In this document: in pieces, positions 47,222-58,955 of the stretch
How positions within the stretch are numbered: the stretch's first letter is position 1
Layout of the letters: each line of letters starts with the position of its first letter
Source of the DNA: Eucalyptus grandis
Taxonomy: Eukaryota; Streptophyta; Magnoliopsida; Myrtales; Myrtaceae
Assembly: GCF_016545825.1 (NCBI RefSeq)
Contig: NC_052614.1
Location: 62,038,034 to 62,102,033, forward strand
DNA: 64,000 nt
Direction of reading: 5' to 3'
Position numbers and translations under genes: made by a program
The notes under the pieces: model-generated
Seen by the model: the letters and a program-made list of their open reading frames with translations, nothing else
Database searches by the model: none
Told to the model about the DNA's origin: nothing

Positions 47222-47402
47222 ATTCATCATTTTCTCCCACAAATTCGTCTTCTTCATCGTCTTCTCCCAACAAATTCGTCTTCTTCATCGTCTTCTCCCA
47301 CAAATTTGATTGACTTCTCCGAGCAAAGCCGAGAAATTTCCTCCGTCTTCTCCCACAAATTTGATTGACTTCTCCGAGCAAAGCCGAGAAATTTCCTCCA
47401 CC
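47222..47402. repeat. Minisatellite at the 3' end of the LRR gene
   Basis: Two direct 55-base units (starting near 47293 and 47348, TCTTCTCCCACAAATTTGAT and on) follow two or three ~31-base units (TCGTCTTCTTCATCGTCTTC). The longer unit includes the last LRR codons (EEISRLCSEKSIKF). Since 55 is not a multiple of three, the second copy is read in another frame and changes the protein tail to a Gly/Asp/Glu-rich end. Confidence 0.85.
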
Positions 47403-48900
47403 GCTAATTTCCCACAACATCTTATTCTAACCTTTCGCAATCCCTTCAAGCTTGATAGATCAGGCAACTTCTGTAAAGATTCACAGCTGTCTATCCGCAA
47501 TTCTTCCAAAGATTGGGGTAGTTCGCCTTGAATCTCAACCAGATTACCACAATCGGTTACTTCAAAACGCCTCAACTTGTTTAACTTGCTTAGATCAGGT
47601 AGCATCGCCAGCTGTCCAAGGAACTGAAGGTACAACTCCCGTAGGTTCTCCAAACAACCAAGGCCTTCAATCTCTGCAACTGCAGAGCTCCAAATCTTGA
47701 GAGACGATAGTTTCCTCAAATTCGATAGATCCATCGAGCAAAGTGACTCGCAACCATCAAGACGAAAGGAGGATAAACTTGAGGGAAGTCTCGGGAGGCG
47801 ACTCGGAGGGCGACTCCCTCCGAGTCGGCTCACGTGTACCGCATCCCGATAGTGCCCCGCAGTGCAAAGGTCGAGATTCCAATTTGGTTAAGTTCCCAAT
47901 CCACGGTCATATCGGTTCTTCCAGAAGCCCATAATATTTCCCATTCCAATTAGGTGGAAGGCCAAAACCCAGATCCAATACCTTTAAGTTAGTGAGATTT
48001 GAGAGATCCAGAAACGTGTCCACCCTCAACTCCTCCACTTCTAATTCGATGAGACTTTCAGGAAGCCTTGGTAGGGCGTGTATTATCGCGTTTGTCAATC
48101 TCAAGATCCTCAAGAATTTATTCTCATAGATGCAATCACCAATTGCCACGTGCCTCTCATAATACATATTGTAGATGAGTTCTATTATTTCAAGCTTCTC
48201 TATTGTCCAAAAGGTATCATGTATTTTGCTTATCTCAACATATTCCATATTCACTATTTTCAAATTCTTCAACTTTTTGATGGAATCGGGTAGTTCTTTC
48301 ATTCTCATGCGACTCATGTTCAACTCAATCAGCGATTCCAAATTCCCAATTGTCTCCAAAAGCCTCTTCAAACTCGAGCATCCACTTAGAGATAGGTATT
48401 TGAGGCTTGCAAGATCTCTACCCAGCTCATCCGGCAGCATTTGAAGTTTCCCACAATGGCTTACATCTAAGAAAACCAAGTGTTTCAACTGACAAATCGA
48501 TCTATCAATTTTGATTAATGAGTAATAGTCTGATAGGATCAAATGTTCTAAATTTGAATGAGTTGAGAAGTTGGGGGTTCTCTTCAAGCCTTGGCAATGA
48601 GCCAGATTTAGAACTTTCAAATTCTTAATTACCTGTGAAAGAAAAATCATGCAAAGTCCACTTTTGAATCTAATAAGGCGGAATAATAAGTGTTGTCTAG
48701 CATATAACATACCTTCATGTGGCTCCACCCCATCCAATCATGAGTAATTTCACTCCGAGATAGATCAAGGATAATCACATTCTCCATGGAGAAATTTGTA
48801 ATCTCAAATGTTGGGTGAATGCCAAGAAAGCCATCGTAATCGTGGAAGGAGATTTGAATTCTTCTGGAGTACATAAGTTGAAAGAATATCTAATGGCCCT
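47285..48900 (-). CDS. TIR-NB-LRR-type resistance gene, LRR part (truncated by the gap)
   Basis: Minus strand: an exon ending at 48713 (FEITNFSMENVIILDLSRSE, ITHDWMGWSHMK, donor GTATGT), intron 48634-48712, then an exon from 48633 with LRRs (NLKVLNLAHCQGLKRTPNFS; LASLKYLSLSGCSSLKRL; ESLIELEVEELRV). After two or three frame breaks around 47830-47920, more LRRs follow (LSNLRKLSSLKIWSS; QSLEELRIDSCESLQKLPDL). This layout is typical of dicot TIR-NB-LRR receptors, which sense pathogen effectors; the LxLxxC spacing and wording resemble L6-type genes. The TIR and NB-ARC exons should lie above 48900 but are not in the window. Upstream of the intron another frame break precedes RLRWLSWH. Confidence 0.82.
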
Positions 48901-49000
48901 NNNNNNNNNNNNNNNNNNNNNNNNNNNNNNNNNNNNNNNNNNNNNNNNNNNNNNNNNNNNNNNNNNNNNNNNNNNNNNNNNNNNNNNNNNNNNNNNNNNN
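48901..49000. other. Assembly gap, exactly 100 N
   Basis: A run of exactly 100 N, a conventional filler of unknown true length used when contigs are ordered into scaffolds. It cuts the LRR gene on its left; the right flank starts in the middle of an ankyrin-linked repeat unit. Confidence 0.99.
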
Positions 49001-50960
49001 TGCATGAAACTTAGATGGTAAAATTTTAAGCAAAAAAAAAATCAACGTTAAACTTAGATCGTGAGTTCTCTCTTCTTCTGTTTTTTCTTTTATTTTTCCA
49101 GATAGGTATCAAATTAGGAATTAGTTTTGTGGGACCTTCTAGGTTCCATATATTGGATGAAATTCAAAGTGACTTGTACTCACAAAAGTCAAAATCCATG
49201 AAACACATGATTTATGAAAAATGAAAATTAAAAGTTCAAAGTGATAAATCTCTGGTTGTTTTGCAGCCATCTTGAGAAGCTTTATCAATCGCCATGCCTT
49301 ATGAGCTCTCTACTACGTGAACTTCTTTGTTACCATAAAGAGAAACGAATATAATCAACCTTAGAAAATTTAATTCCACTTCGTATGCTTTATATCATGC
49401 ATACTAGCTCAATCATTGCATGAATTTTTTTCATTGAACTTAGATGGTAAAATTTTAAAAAAAAATTAACATTAAACTTAACAAAGATCACGACTTTCTT
49501 TTCGATAGAAATTGTATCATCAATTAGAGGGTGGGATGTTCTAGCTTTCATATAGTGGACAATGCGATTTTGTAAGTTTTTGTCTCATTGCGATTGATCT
49601 TATCCATGATATTGTTAAGTAAATTATGAGCACATTCTTTTACTTTTCGGAAGTAAAAAAAAAAAAAAAATTGGCCTTTCTCGATTATACTTCAAGATAT
49701 TATCCAGATTTAAAAAATTGTAAAAAGGTTATATTTAAATTTATATGTCAGCATATGTATGCTCTGAGACTAGAAGTATTTGGGATTGAAAAAGTTAAGA
49801 TGTTGGAAAATCAAGATTTATGAAAAACAAAAATTAAAAGTTCAAAGTGACAAACCTCTAGTTGTTTTGCAACTGTCTTGGCAATTTTGATCAGTTGCCA
49901 TGTCCTCTGAACTCAAGTCTATGCAAACCTCTGTGTTACCAAAAGAGAAATTTACATAAATAACTTTAGAAAAATTAATTACATTTTGTACACTTCGGTC
50001 ATAGTAGGTTGGGAAATCTCACTTTTAGCCCCTATACTTTGGTTATAAGTCCAGTCCTCATATTGTTCTATGGTGACAATTTAAATCACTTGGTTAAAAT
50101 TACCGGGACAAAGAATTTTGCATCCCCCAATAATTTGGATGTAATCTCTTTTTCAAAAGAAAATTTTTTCCGATGATTTAGTTGGACTTTCCAAATTATT
50201 TAGGAGTCATTTTCCATTGGTCACACCAGAAAATTCTAAGCAATGTCTTTTTAGGGTACGTACTTGAGTCCATCGCATGATTTTAGGTACCCTAGACTCA
50301 GGTTAAGAGCATAACTTTAATTGTATGTGTTCCAGCTTAGTCGAATCGACATTTTTACCTCTTGAGTTAGCTCATGTTTTTAAGGTACATTCAGTTTACC
50401 GAAATGTTTTAGGGAAAATTGCTCCTTATTTTTCCTTCCATTTTCTTGAAAAGACATTTGGAGGGTGAAAAGTAAGAGCTTTCAACAGGAATGAAAGTTA
50501 TAGAAACATGTCGGGTGTAGTTGTTTAAAGCAAACCCCGTATATATACTGTCAATTTTGGTCGTTTTGAGTTTTAAAGTTCAGATGTTGAAAACACGACA
50601 ACCAAAATTTCTACCGAAAGTATTTTCATTGAAAACTTGTGGAAAGAAAAACAGGAAATTGAAAAAAATTCTCAGACCAAACACGCCCTCAAGTTCGGCA
50701 CAAATTATTCTCCTTTCACACTCTTTCCTTTCTTACAAGGGTTTTCTTTATAAAGCGTCGGGATACTTGTTAAGTAATAAATAAAAATGTTGCCATTTTA
50801 TATTACTTAGAAATTAACCCCCAAAAAGCGACACTTTTCCAATATTTCCATCACCCTTTGGGATGAAATCAGAACAAAGAAAGGAAAGAACAGAACATAC
50901 CTGGCGCTAGTTCTTGATCCATGGAGGTTTCCAAGCCGTGCCGCGAGCAGGTAAAACTCT
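49001..50960. repeat. Paralogue of 5435-6620 plus 9060-9960
   Basis: 49001-49980 matches the tandem ankyrin-linked units at 5435-6620, including two linker-exon relics near 49251-49330 (donor lost, GT to AT) and 49856-49935. 50008-50960 matches 9060-9960. The 2.4 kb between those parts on the left side (solo LTR, TIR element and third upstream copy) is missing here, so the joining order differs. No full gene is present. Confidence 0.82.
50901..50922 (-). pseudogene. Short first exon, ankyrin-gene type
   Basis: On the minus strand ATG starts MDQELAP and leaves one base before GTATGT, the same exit phase as the first exons at 2020-2065 and 9807-9846. No downstream ankyrin exon follows before the gap, so it is orphaned here. 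Confidence 0.45.
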
Positions 50961-51990
50961 AAAGCGGAGAAGTAATTTCAAGGGACTGAAGTCGAAGTTG
51001 CTTTCTGCTCCCAGGGGTCTTCTTGTTTTATAATCGACCTGGGGATGGAGCCAGAGTTACAGCTGTAAAGACGATGTACCCTTCTCTTTTCCCGAATGAC
51101 GTCCGCATTTCCAAATTTTATGGAAATTCCTATTTATTTTTTCTTTTCTTCCACCCTTCCCTTTTTGCAAAAAACATATTTCCATATATTTTTGTTCAAT
51201 GTGCCGGCGGTGCAAAAATAATGACAAATATTACGATTTTTATGTTTAGCATGTAGATTTAAGGTTTGTGTTCCTATTCTGAGACGGCTTGTATAAAAAA
51301 AGACTTTTACATCAACAATGTACATAATATAAATTATATTTCAATGGACTTTTATCTTGTACAATGGCAATGCGAAATTTTCTTGATACAAATAGATTTT
51401 ACATAATCAAAACAATCAATTTTTATTTTTAACACCTAACTTATACGGTAAATGGATTTGTATTTCCTTTCTCCGATTGTGTACCAAAAATATATATATA
51501 CTTTTACAATGACGATATATGTGATAAAAATATCCATAATATATATATATATATATATAAATATATACACTTTTACAATGACTATATATGTGATAAAAAT
51601 ATCCATAATTTTTGTATTTGTAGTCATTATCCGTACTTTATGAACAACATGAGGAAAATCATTCTCTTAACTTTTATTTATATTGCCAACTCAAAAAATC
51701 ATTTTAACATAATTTGAGCTTGAATTGCGCTAATGTGTTATTCTCACAAAAGAAATACATTGACATTTTTAATTTTACCTCATAAGGTGAGAATATATTC
51801 ATCCTCGATTAATGAAATCATCATATACTTTTAGTTAATGTAAGTATTCTCCAAATCTTAATTTCAGAATTTTTGTTCTAAGAATAGAATAATTGGAATG
51901 GCTAAATAACTCTATTCACATTAGAACTAAGTTAACTGAATATGGAATTTATGCTTATTTTTAAAAAGTACGTATATGGGGAGGACAAAA
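50961..51990. other. AT-rich stretch, no gene seen
   Basis: Mostly intergenic AT-rich DNA. It contains a two-unit tandem repeat at 51489-51612 in which about 48 bases (TATACTTTTACAATGAC... TCCATAAT) recur around an (AT)n run. Nothing else is supported. Confidence 0.6.
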
Positions 51991-51999
51991 AAATTTGAT

Positions 52000-53310
52000 G
52001 GAAAGTTAATCAATGAAATTAGCTCATATTTACGTTTTTTCCATGTACACGGGCAAGTCTGAAAATTTGCAATTCTTTATAAAATTACTGAGGACCCTTC
52101 TTGAATTGTACACGTGTCACGGGAGAAGAAAGAGAGAAAAGAGATTTGGAAAGTTATCGGAGAGTGCGTACAGGAATCGACTCTTTTATAGCCAACCCTT
52201 ATTTTATACAACGCATGCTAGGGGCATTATAGACTTTGTCATGATCGAATAATGTAGAGCACCTTTAGGATGCTTTGCAGACTGGTTTGATGTAATGCCA
52301 AACAGTGTACGAACAGTATCAAACGGTACAACCGGCCGCTAATGCATCGGAAATAACAGATCTAAAAACATTGAAAGAGGCGAAATATTCTTCCCCTTCC
52401 CGTGGCTTGTCAGACTTTTTCTTAGGTTGCTTTAATGCTTTTGACTCCTCAGCTCTTCTTCACTTTCTTCTAGACGTGAAGATACTTCAGATTCCTTCAC
52501 ACGTCATATTTGTTCTCGCGACTCGACCTCAACCCTCGGCCGAAAAAGATCCAATTTAGGATACTTTACTATGAAAAACTCCCTCACCGTATTCAAAAGA
52601 TATCATCACTTCATCCTTGAGATTAATCATGTGAATTTATTCGATCACGATCATGAATTCTCTTAAACTTGTACTTCGTGTAACAGCGAGAATTATCGTA
52701 ATTTGCATTTATACGTGTGATATATCTTAAAAGGAGGTCAAATGTGAATAACAAAGCCATTAATATTAAGTATAAAACCCTTATACACATATATACAATG
52801 TATTTAAATGATAGCCGGCATCACTGAAATTTCATGTGAAATGAAAGTATGAAAAATGGTATCTAAAATCGTTATAATCAATGCTATGAGGACATTTAAA
52901 AATGAAATTGATAAGGGGACTAAAATTACTGCCATAACAAAATATAGGTATCAAACTCGAAAATTCCCAAAAGTACGAGGATTGCAAGTGTAATTGTGTT
53001 TAGAAGCTCGTAGGCATAAGTACCACATGTCGATAATTGGTGTTCATCAAGCATATTTCATCCACTTTTGAATAAAAAATTGTTGCCATAAGGAGACTAA
53101 CTTGCAGAATAAATTGTAATGGAATATTTTTACATGACCAAAACCAAATGTTGGGTAATAATGAGGATGATTTTTGCGACTTCCGCTATTTGATTTACGG
53201 CAATGCGTCACAAGTAGAAATCCAACGTCATATATCCAAAAGAAGTTCTTTAGAACCATTAAATGGACAAGGTGATTCAATCTTGCCGAATTTATTGGAG
53301 GAAAATTGAC
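52000..53310. repeat. Direct duplication (1.3 kb), copy 1
   Basis: Matches 54815-56220 in the same orientation: the run from GGAAAGTTAATCAATGAAAT through ACGGGCAAGTCTGAAAATTT at the left and a conserved open frame at the right end (53148-53309 with 56032-56193). A CG-containing promoter-like block is followed by AT-rich sequence. Confidence 0.82.
53148..53309 (+). CDS. Conserved small open frame, copy 1 (53 codons)
   Basis: Begins MLGNNEDDFCDFRYLIYGNA, ends PNLLEEN. Copy 2 at 56032-56193 has the same length, start and stop, with no indel; by eye there are about six silent and seven replacement differences. Acidic at both ends. I recognise no family. It may be a short gene, or a terminal exon caught in the duplication. 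Confidence 0.4.
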   Translation: MLGNNEDDFCDFRYLIYGNASQVEIQRHISKRSSLEPLNGQGDSILPNLLEEN

Positions 53311-53319
53311 GACTTCAAC

Positions 53320-54800
53320 CGTTACATTGACCTAATCTCCCACATTAAATATAAGAGACGAGGGCCAATAGCTATCTATACGATTGGATTGATTAGATTA
53401 GGATCGACATTCTGTACCATTAGATCATGAGAAATCAATGGCTGCGATTAGAGCGATTTTTCTTTTATAAATGAGCAAAACCTTATTTTAGTCTGGTATG
53501 ACTATCTCCGTACATCCCCCTCTCTTTCTCTAGTTTCTACCCTTGCCGCTACGTAGCGACTATTTGTGTCCCCTCTCACGGCCAAAAAGGACCTGGCCTT
53601 TTTGGAGTCGGATTGCCAATTGTGGATGTAATCATTGGCTTGACCTAAATCGAGCCCTCCAGTTGGGTTTAATTTGTTGCTCGGGCTTACCTCTTAAAAA
53701 ACCAATACGCGGAATTTTTGAGAAGGGAAAACCAAGTTCAAGCCTCTTGAGTGAGGCTAACCTTGAAAATGAAATGCTCTTTCCTAAATCTACCCGAATG
53801 TGCCTTTATGCCAAATTGGATCAGATGAGCATAAAGGGGCTTGCAGACTACTAGTTGAAACAAATGGGACATACATTCTAATGTGTACATTACCATTCAA
53901 AAGTTCGTAAGAAATGCATTGCATGAATAAATATATTCAAATACCTTGGTATCCCATCTAAACGCAAATTCCCCAATTTCCATAATCATTGCAGGTTGCG
54001 ACAATGTACATTCCAATCATTATCACAACACTAATTATCAAAAACTCAAACTTATTATTTTTTTAAATACATTTTGCCAAATCCAATTTTGAATTTCAAA
54101 TTTAGAATCATCAACTCTATAATGGCCATTCACTCTATTCCCCAGTTTCTACCTGTGAAAACCCATGAGATGAAATCGTTGATATATTCCACATGATTCA
54201 ATGAACTCGGGTCCACAAGGAAGAATTCCCCCTTCCCCCATTTTCACCCAAAGCCGAGATGGTCTTTCGGAAACCATCGTACTTTCTCGGTACGCCCCAA
54301 TCAGAGACGATCGAATTTCAACGTGCTTTTCCCCTTTTTCTTGCCCCCACCGAACCGTCCCATGTCGATTGCCGCCGTCGGTTTCGCCAAGGCTTGAGAC
54401 GAAGAGATCATCGGACGGCGGTGGGGGAGGGGGGAAGCGTACGGAGGAGGAATCCGGTGCGGACAAGACGCGTCCCCCCGCACTGCCCCGACATTCATGA
54501 CTCTCCTTCTCTCTCTCTCTCTTCTGCAGTTTGTCTTTCTCTCCACTGTTCTTCTTCATCTCGATCTCGTCCTCTCTCTCCTTTGACCGGACATGAGGCA
54601 GAACCCTCGGCTCTCTCTCTCTCTTCCCCGCCTTTGACCATTCAAAGCTGATCCGTATAGGAAGAAAAGAAACAAAAAATATCGACTCATCACGCATATT
54701 AGATCTGCTTTGGATGGTGGACGGGGACTAGGAAGGTCGAATTCCATGTATCCGGCGGAAAGTAACTGCTGTGTTGGCGATCAAAGAAGGATCAATGAAA
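53320..54800. other. Single-copy spacer between the duplication copies
   Basis: A plus-strand open frame at 53543-53854 and GC-rich, purine/pyrimidine-skewed overlapping frames at 54200-54700 were examined. None has a known domain; the latter look like a 5' UTR or promoter with CT-rich runs (CTCTCTCTCTCT near 54510). No gene is called. Confidence 0.45.
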
Positions 54801-54814
54801 TTAGCTCATATTTT

Positions 54815-56220
54815 TAAAAGGTACGGAAAATGGGGAGGACAAAATTTTAAATGGAAAGTTAATCAATGAAATTAGCTCATATTTACGTTTTTTTGCATGT
54901 ACCGTGGGAGGGGACACGGGCAAGTCTGAAAATTTGCAATTCTTTATAAAATTATTGAGGACCCTTCTCGAATTGTACACATGTCACGGGAGAAGAAAGA
55001 GAGAAGAGATTTGGAAAGTTACCCGAGTGAGCGTACAGGAATCGACTCTTTTAGCCAACTCTTTTTTGGATTTCCGACGACGGAAGTTTGTTTTATACAA
55101 CGCATGCTGGGGGGCATTATAGACTTTGTCATGACCTAAGGATGTAGGGTACCTTTTTAGGATGCTTTACAGATTTGATGTAATGACTGCGGGAATTATA
55201 GACTTTGCACAATGCTTTGCAGACTGGTTTGATGTAACGTCTGGCTGCGTTATAGACTTTGATGTGATGCCAAACAGTACATGAACAGTATTAAACAGTG
55301 CTTTTGCTCCCTACTTTGAGCAAATTTTCTTCCCCCCGATGGCTTTTGTCAGACTTTTTCTTAGGTTGCTTTGGGACTCCTGTGCTCTACTTCACTTTCT
55401 GCTTGACGTGAAGATACTTCATATTTCTTCACACATCATACTTGCTGACGCGACTCGACCTCGGCCTTCGGCCGAAAAAGATCCAATTTCGTGATTATAA
55501 AAATTCGTTATGATCACTTCATCCTTCGAGGTTGGTCACATGAATTTATTCGATCACGATTGTAAACTCTTCTAAGCTTATATTTCGTGTAACAGAAAAA
55601 ATTATCGTGATTCATACTTATATGTGTGATATATCTTAAAAAGGAGGTCATATGTGAATAACAAAATCATTAATATTAACTATAAAACCTTTATACACAT
55701 ATATACAATGTATTTCATATGAAATAAAAAATATGAAAAATTGTACCGAAAATTGTTATAATCAATGCTATGACAACATTTAAAAATAAAATTGGTAAGG
55801 GGACTGAAATTATTGCTAGAACAAGATATAGGTATCAAACTCGAAAATTCCTAAAAACACGAGGATTGTAAGTGTAATTGTGTTTAGAAGCTCGTAGGCA
55901 TAATTACCACGTGTTGATAAATGGTGTTGATTGAACATAATACGTCCACTTTTGAATAAAAAATTATTGTCATAGGGAGATTGACTCGCGGAATATATTG
56001 TAATGAAATATTTTTACATGACCAAAACCAAATGTCGGGTAATAATGAGGATGATTTTTGCGACTTCCACTATTTGATATACGGCAACGCGTCACAAATA
56101 GAAATCCAACATCATATATCCAAAAGAAGTTCTTTAGAACCGTTAAATGAACAAGGTGATTCGATCTCACCGAATTTAGTGGAAGAGAATTGACCACTTC
56201 AACCATTACATAGACCCAAT
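54815..56220. repeat. Direct duplication (1.3 kb), copy 2
   Basis: Second copy of 52000-53310, with a ~100-base extra stretch near 55180-55260 in which a GATTTGATGTAATG-type phrase repeats. It directly precedes the TAD3 exons, in the place where the TAD3 5' exons would be expected. Confidence 0.8.
56032..56193 (+). CDS. Conserved small open frame, copy 2 (53 codons)
   Basis: Begins MSGNNEDDFCDFHYLIYGNA, ends PNLVEEN and stop; partner of 53148-53309 with identical length. An upstream in-frame extension to 55981 also exists in this copy. Function unknown. Confidence 0.4.
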   Translation: MSGNNEDDFCDFHYLIYGNASQIEIQHHISKRSSLEPLNEQGDSISPNLVEEN

Positions 56221-56494
56221 CTCCTACATTAAATTTAAGAGACGAGGGCTAATAGCTATCACCGTTATAGATCAAGTGGATCTACGATCATTTTGAAGGC
56301 TGGGTCCTTTAGACATTTAGCCCCTGAAATGTTCATGCATAGATGTTGTAAAATAGATATTCCGTGAAGGAAATGTAGTACTTTATGGTGCTCCCTAGTT
56401 GTGCATCCAATTTTGTTTTAAGCTGGTGTGGAACCTCTTATGTTGTGGAAATTGCACAAATTTTGCCTTTGTTACACCCTTCTCTTGTCTATAG

Positions 56495-58036
56495 GTGGTC
56501 AATGCTGCGGCAGCTGTAGATACTCTATCTAATCAAGTGATTGCAAAGGCATGTGATGAAGTCTGCTCTTGGCAAACTCCAGAAACAGAAGTTGGCGCTG
56601 AATGTAGGAGTTCCACCAAATCTTCTGCTGAAATGACTGGATGGATAAAACACGAATCATGTCCAACACCGTTCCTCAGGTGGGGCAAAGCAAGTTGAGA
56701 CATCCATTTCTTGTGCACATCCATAATGGTGGGTAGATGAACAGACTGGCAGGAGCTCTTCATTTTGGCACCCGTTGCGACATGCTGCGATGGTGGCCAT
56801 TGAATCATCTGCTGCCAGGGACAGACGCTTATTCCCTGATGTGAGATACAAAGATGAAGCTACTAAAGAGGAGTATATTCTATATCCTGCAAAATCTCAA
56901 GCAAAAGGACGGAAAACTGATGGCAATGACATAAGCTTTTCCTCTACATGTGAAGGAAATCCTGGCAAGCCTTTCTAGCATGACAATGGCATCTAAGTAT
57001 CATCTGCTTCGTTGTTATAAAGTGCACGATCTTTTCTCAACATTTGCAAATATCATCATACTATTTCATCTGTTATTGCTCAACTCAAACTCCGATTAGC
57101 TCTCAGATGGTTGGTTGGGTGCATGTTATAATCATCCCTTAGTCAATTTCATTGTCTTGATGGACTTGGTAATAGTCAACTCTGTATATGCGATTTATTA
57201 AGTGAACACCTTTTGATGACAATGCCTACTCAGCCAGTAATACATGCACTGTCCACCAATTAACTAGTTGGCACTGAAGATGAAATGCTTGAGGATTATT
57301 TGGCTCTGAACATATGGAACCAACTATTGCGTTTGATTCTATAGATTGATTCTCTTCTGCTCCTTTGCAATTAATCTGACGATATTTCATCTTGGCACTG
57401 ACATCTATATCATTGTGGGAATTCAGGTCGACAATGATGAAAAAAATGATGCTGCTCATGGAAATGGTGATCTCTCTATTAGACCGTATTTATGCATTGG
57501 CAATGACATCTACCTTGTTTGGGAACCATGCACAATGTAAGTTAAACAAATCAGCTGCAACTGTCTGGTTTGGTGCTTGTGCAGCCTATTGGGCTCGTTA
57601 CCCTTTGCCCAAAATATCCGAGATTCTGATTGGACAGTACTGATTCTTTGTACATGCACTTTGCATTCCTGTCCTCTTTGTAGATTAGATATTTTTCACA
57701 TTTGAGATCTGGAGAAAATAACATGGGGAGTTGCAATTCATTTGGCGTAACAGGCATTAAAGAGTTGTAGATTTTTTGAAATAGAGTGATGAAATTCCTG
57801 ATATTGAACTTTTCTGCTACGTCTTGTCTTGTTTAAGGTGTGCGATGGCACTTGTGCATCAGAGAATCAGGCGTGTGTTTTACGCTTTTCCAAATCTGAG
57901 TGCCGGAGCGTTGGGCAGTGTTCACCGGCTACAGGAGGAAAAAAGCTTGAATCATCACTATGCGGTGTTCAGGGTTGTGGTGCCACAGGATATCCTGGAC
58001 AAATCCAAAACATCGATATCTGGGAGCCAAGAATGA
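56495..58036 (+). pseudogene. TAD3: tRNA adenosine deaminase subunit TAD3, 3' half
   Basis: TAD3 pairs with TAD2 to convert A34 to inosine in tRNA anticodons. An exon from 56495 (acceptor TCTATAG) gives VVNAAAAVDTLSNQVIAKAC, DEVCSWQ; after a frame break near 56690, VDEQTGRSSSFWHPLRHAAM, VAIESSAARDRRLFPD. Exon 57427-57536 gives LSIRPYLCIGNDIYLVWEPC, TM; exon 57838-58036 completes CAMALVHQRIRRVFYAF to NHHYAVFRVVVPQ and stop. The split Met codon joins to PCTMC, the zinc-binding PCxxC motif. In RHAAM an Ala stands where active deaminases have Glu, as expected for the non-catalytic subunit. The N-terminal half is missing and the first exon is frame-broken, so it is a truncated copy or a damaged gene. 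Confidence 0.87.
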
Positions 58037-58039
58037 GAA

Positions 58040-58950
58040 TGTTGAGTTGAGGATGCCTTGAATTTTGTAGGAAGAAGATAGTAGGAAGATTGTATTGCAT
58101 TATCTATCTTCTTGGTCATCAGATTTTGGACTTCTTTTCCCCCTTTCTAATCTTGTTCGAGTTATGTATTGCATTTAGATGCCATATTTAAGTAGTAAAT
58201 ATTCCACAGTTATTATAAAGTTGGCCCTCGTGCTTTATTCTTATGAGCGAGAGAATAAAATATGCAGAGCAAGGAACCAGATAGATGGTATAGTAATTTG
58301 GAAGAAGCATCTGAAAGACTCAATAAATGGCTTCGAAGACTAGAAGCAGCGACTTGCGAGTGTAGCATGTTGCTGAGCTCCATTATAATGTATGTTATGG
58401 CCTCCTTGACCCTCTCTTGAGATGTCTTGTTGAGTTGAATTGCCCACTGGCTTGAAATTGGCTTTAGGCTTGGGCAACTTCTTTGAAAGACCCAGTCTAT
58501 AAATTATTCGAATAGTTCGTGATCCCTGTCCTTCCATTGCCTTGTAATGATGCATGTCTCCTCTTCTAAGATCTTTTGAATTATTTGTGTAACTCAAAAG
58601 TTCTTATAGCAAGGTAATTTTTGCTGATTATAGCTCGGGTAGGTCATCAGTAAGTTATCACAATACAACAGTAGATGAATTTTACTTATATTTGAAGCTA
58701 CGACAATGGAATCTGCAACTTATGGGGCAGAAGCTTTTACAGCCGAGCCAAGAAGAGGATACACGATAGACGCTACTTAAATGAAACAAAGATTGAATTT
58801 GCTTGAACTTTTTGCAGACCGTGGAACATCTTATTCTTCAAATCTTTACGCTCATTTTGCAACCTGCATCTAGAGAGAGACTTGGCAAATTCTATACATG
58901 AAAGGGTCCTTCGAATTTCTCGGCAAAATTCACTTCGATGTCGAATCCTA
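58040..58950. other. TAD3 3' flank, no further gene seen
   Basis: Probable 3' UTR up to about 58250, then intergenic sequence. The minus-strand open frame at 58340-58597 has no known domain. Confidence 0.5.
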
Positions 58951-58955
58951 GATTC

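Noticed and set aside
46894..47313. 139-codon open frame with overlapping frames on both strands
   Set aside because: It is produced by the ACACG/CGTGT end repeats of the TIR transposon.
48775..49021. Open frames running through the N tract
   Set aside because: They exist only because N was read as any amino acid.
51436..51643. Paired Ile/Tyr-rich open frames on both strands
   Set aside because: They are translations of a near-palindromic AT-rich tandem repeat.
54149..54697. 182-codon minus-strand open frame, Arg/Glu-rich
   Set aside because: Frames are open on both strands because of CT-rich and GC-rich runs, and there is no domain or copy elsewhere to support coding.
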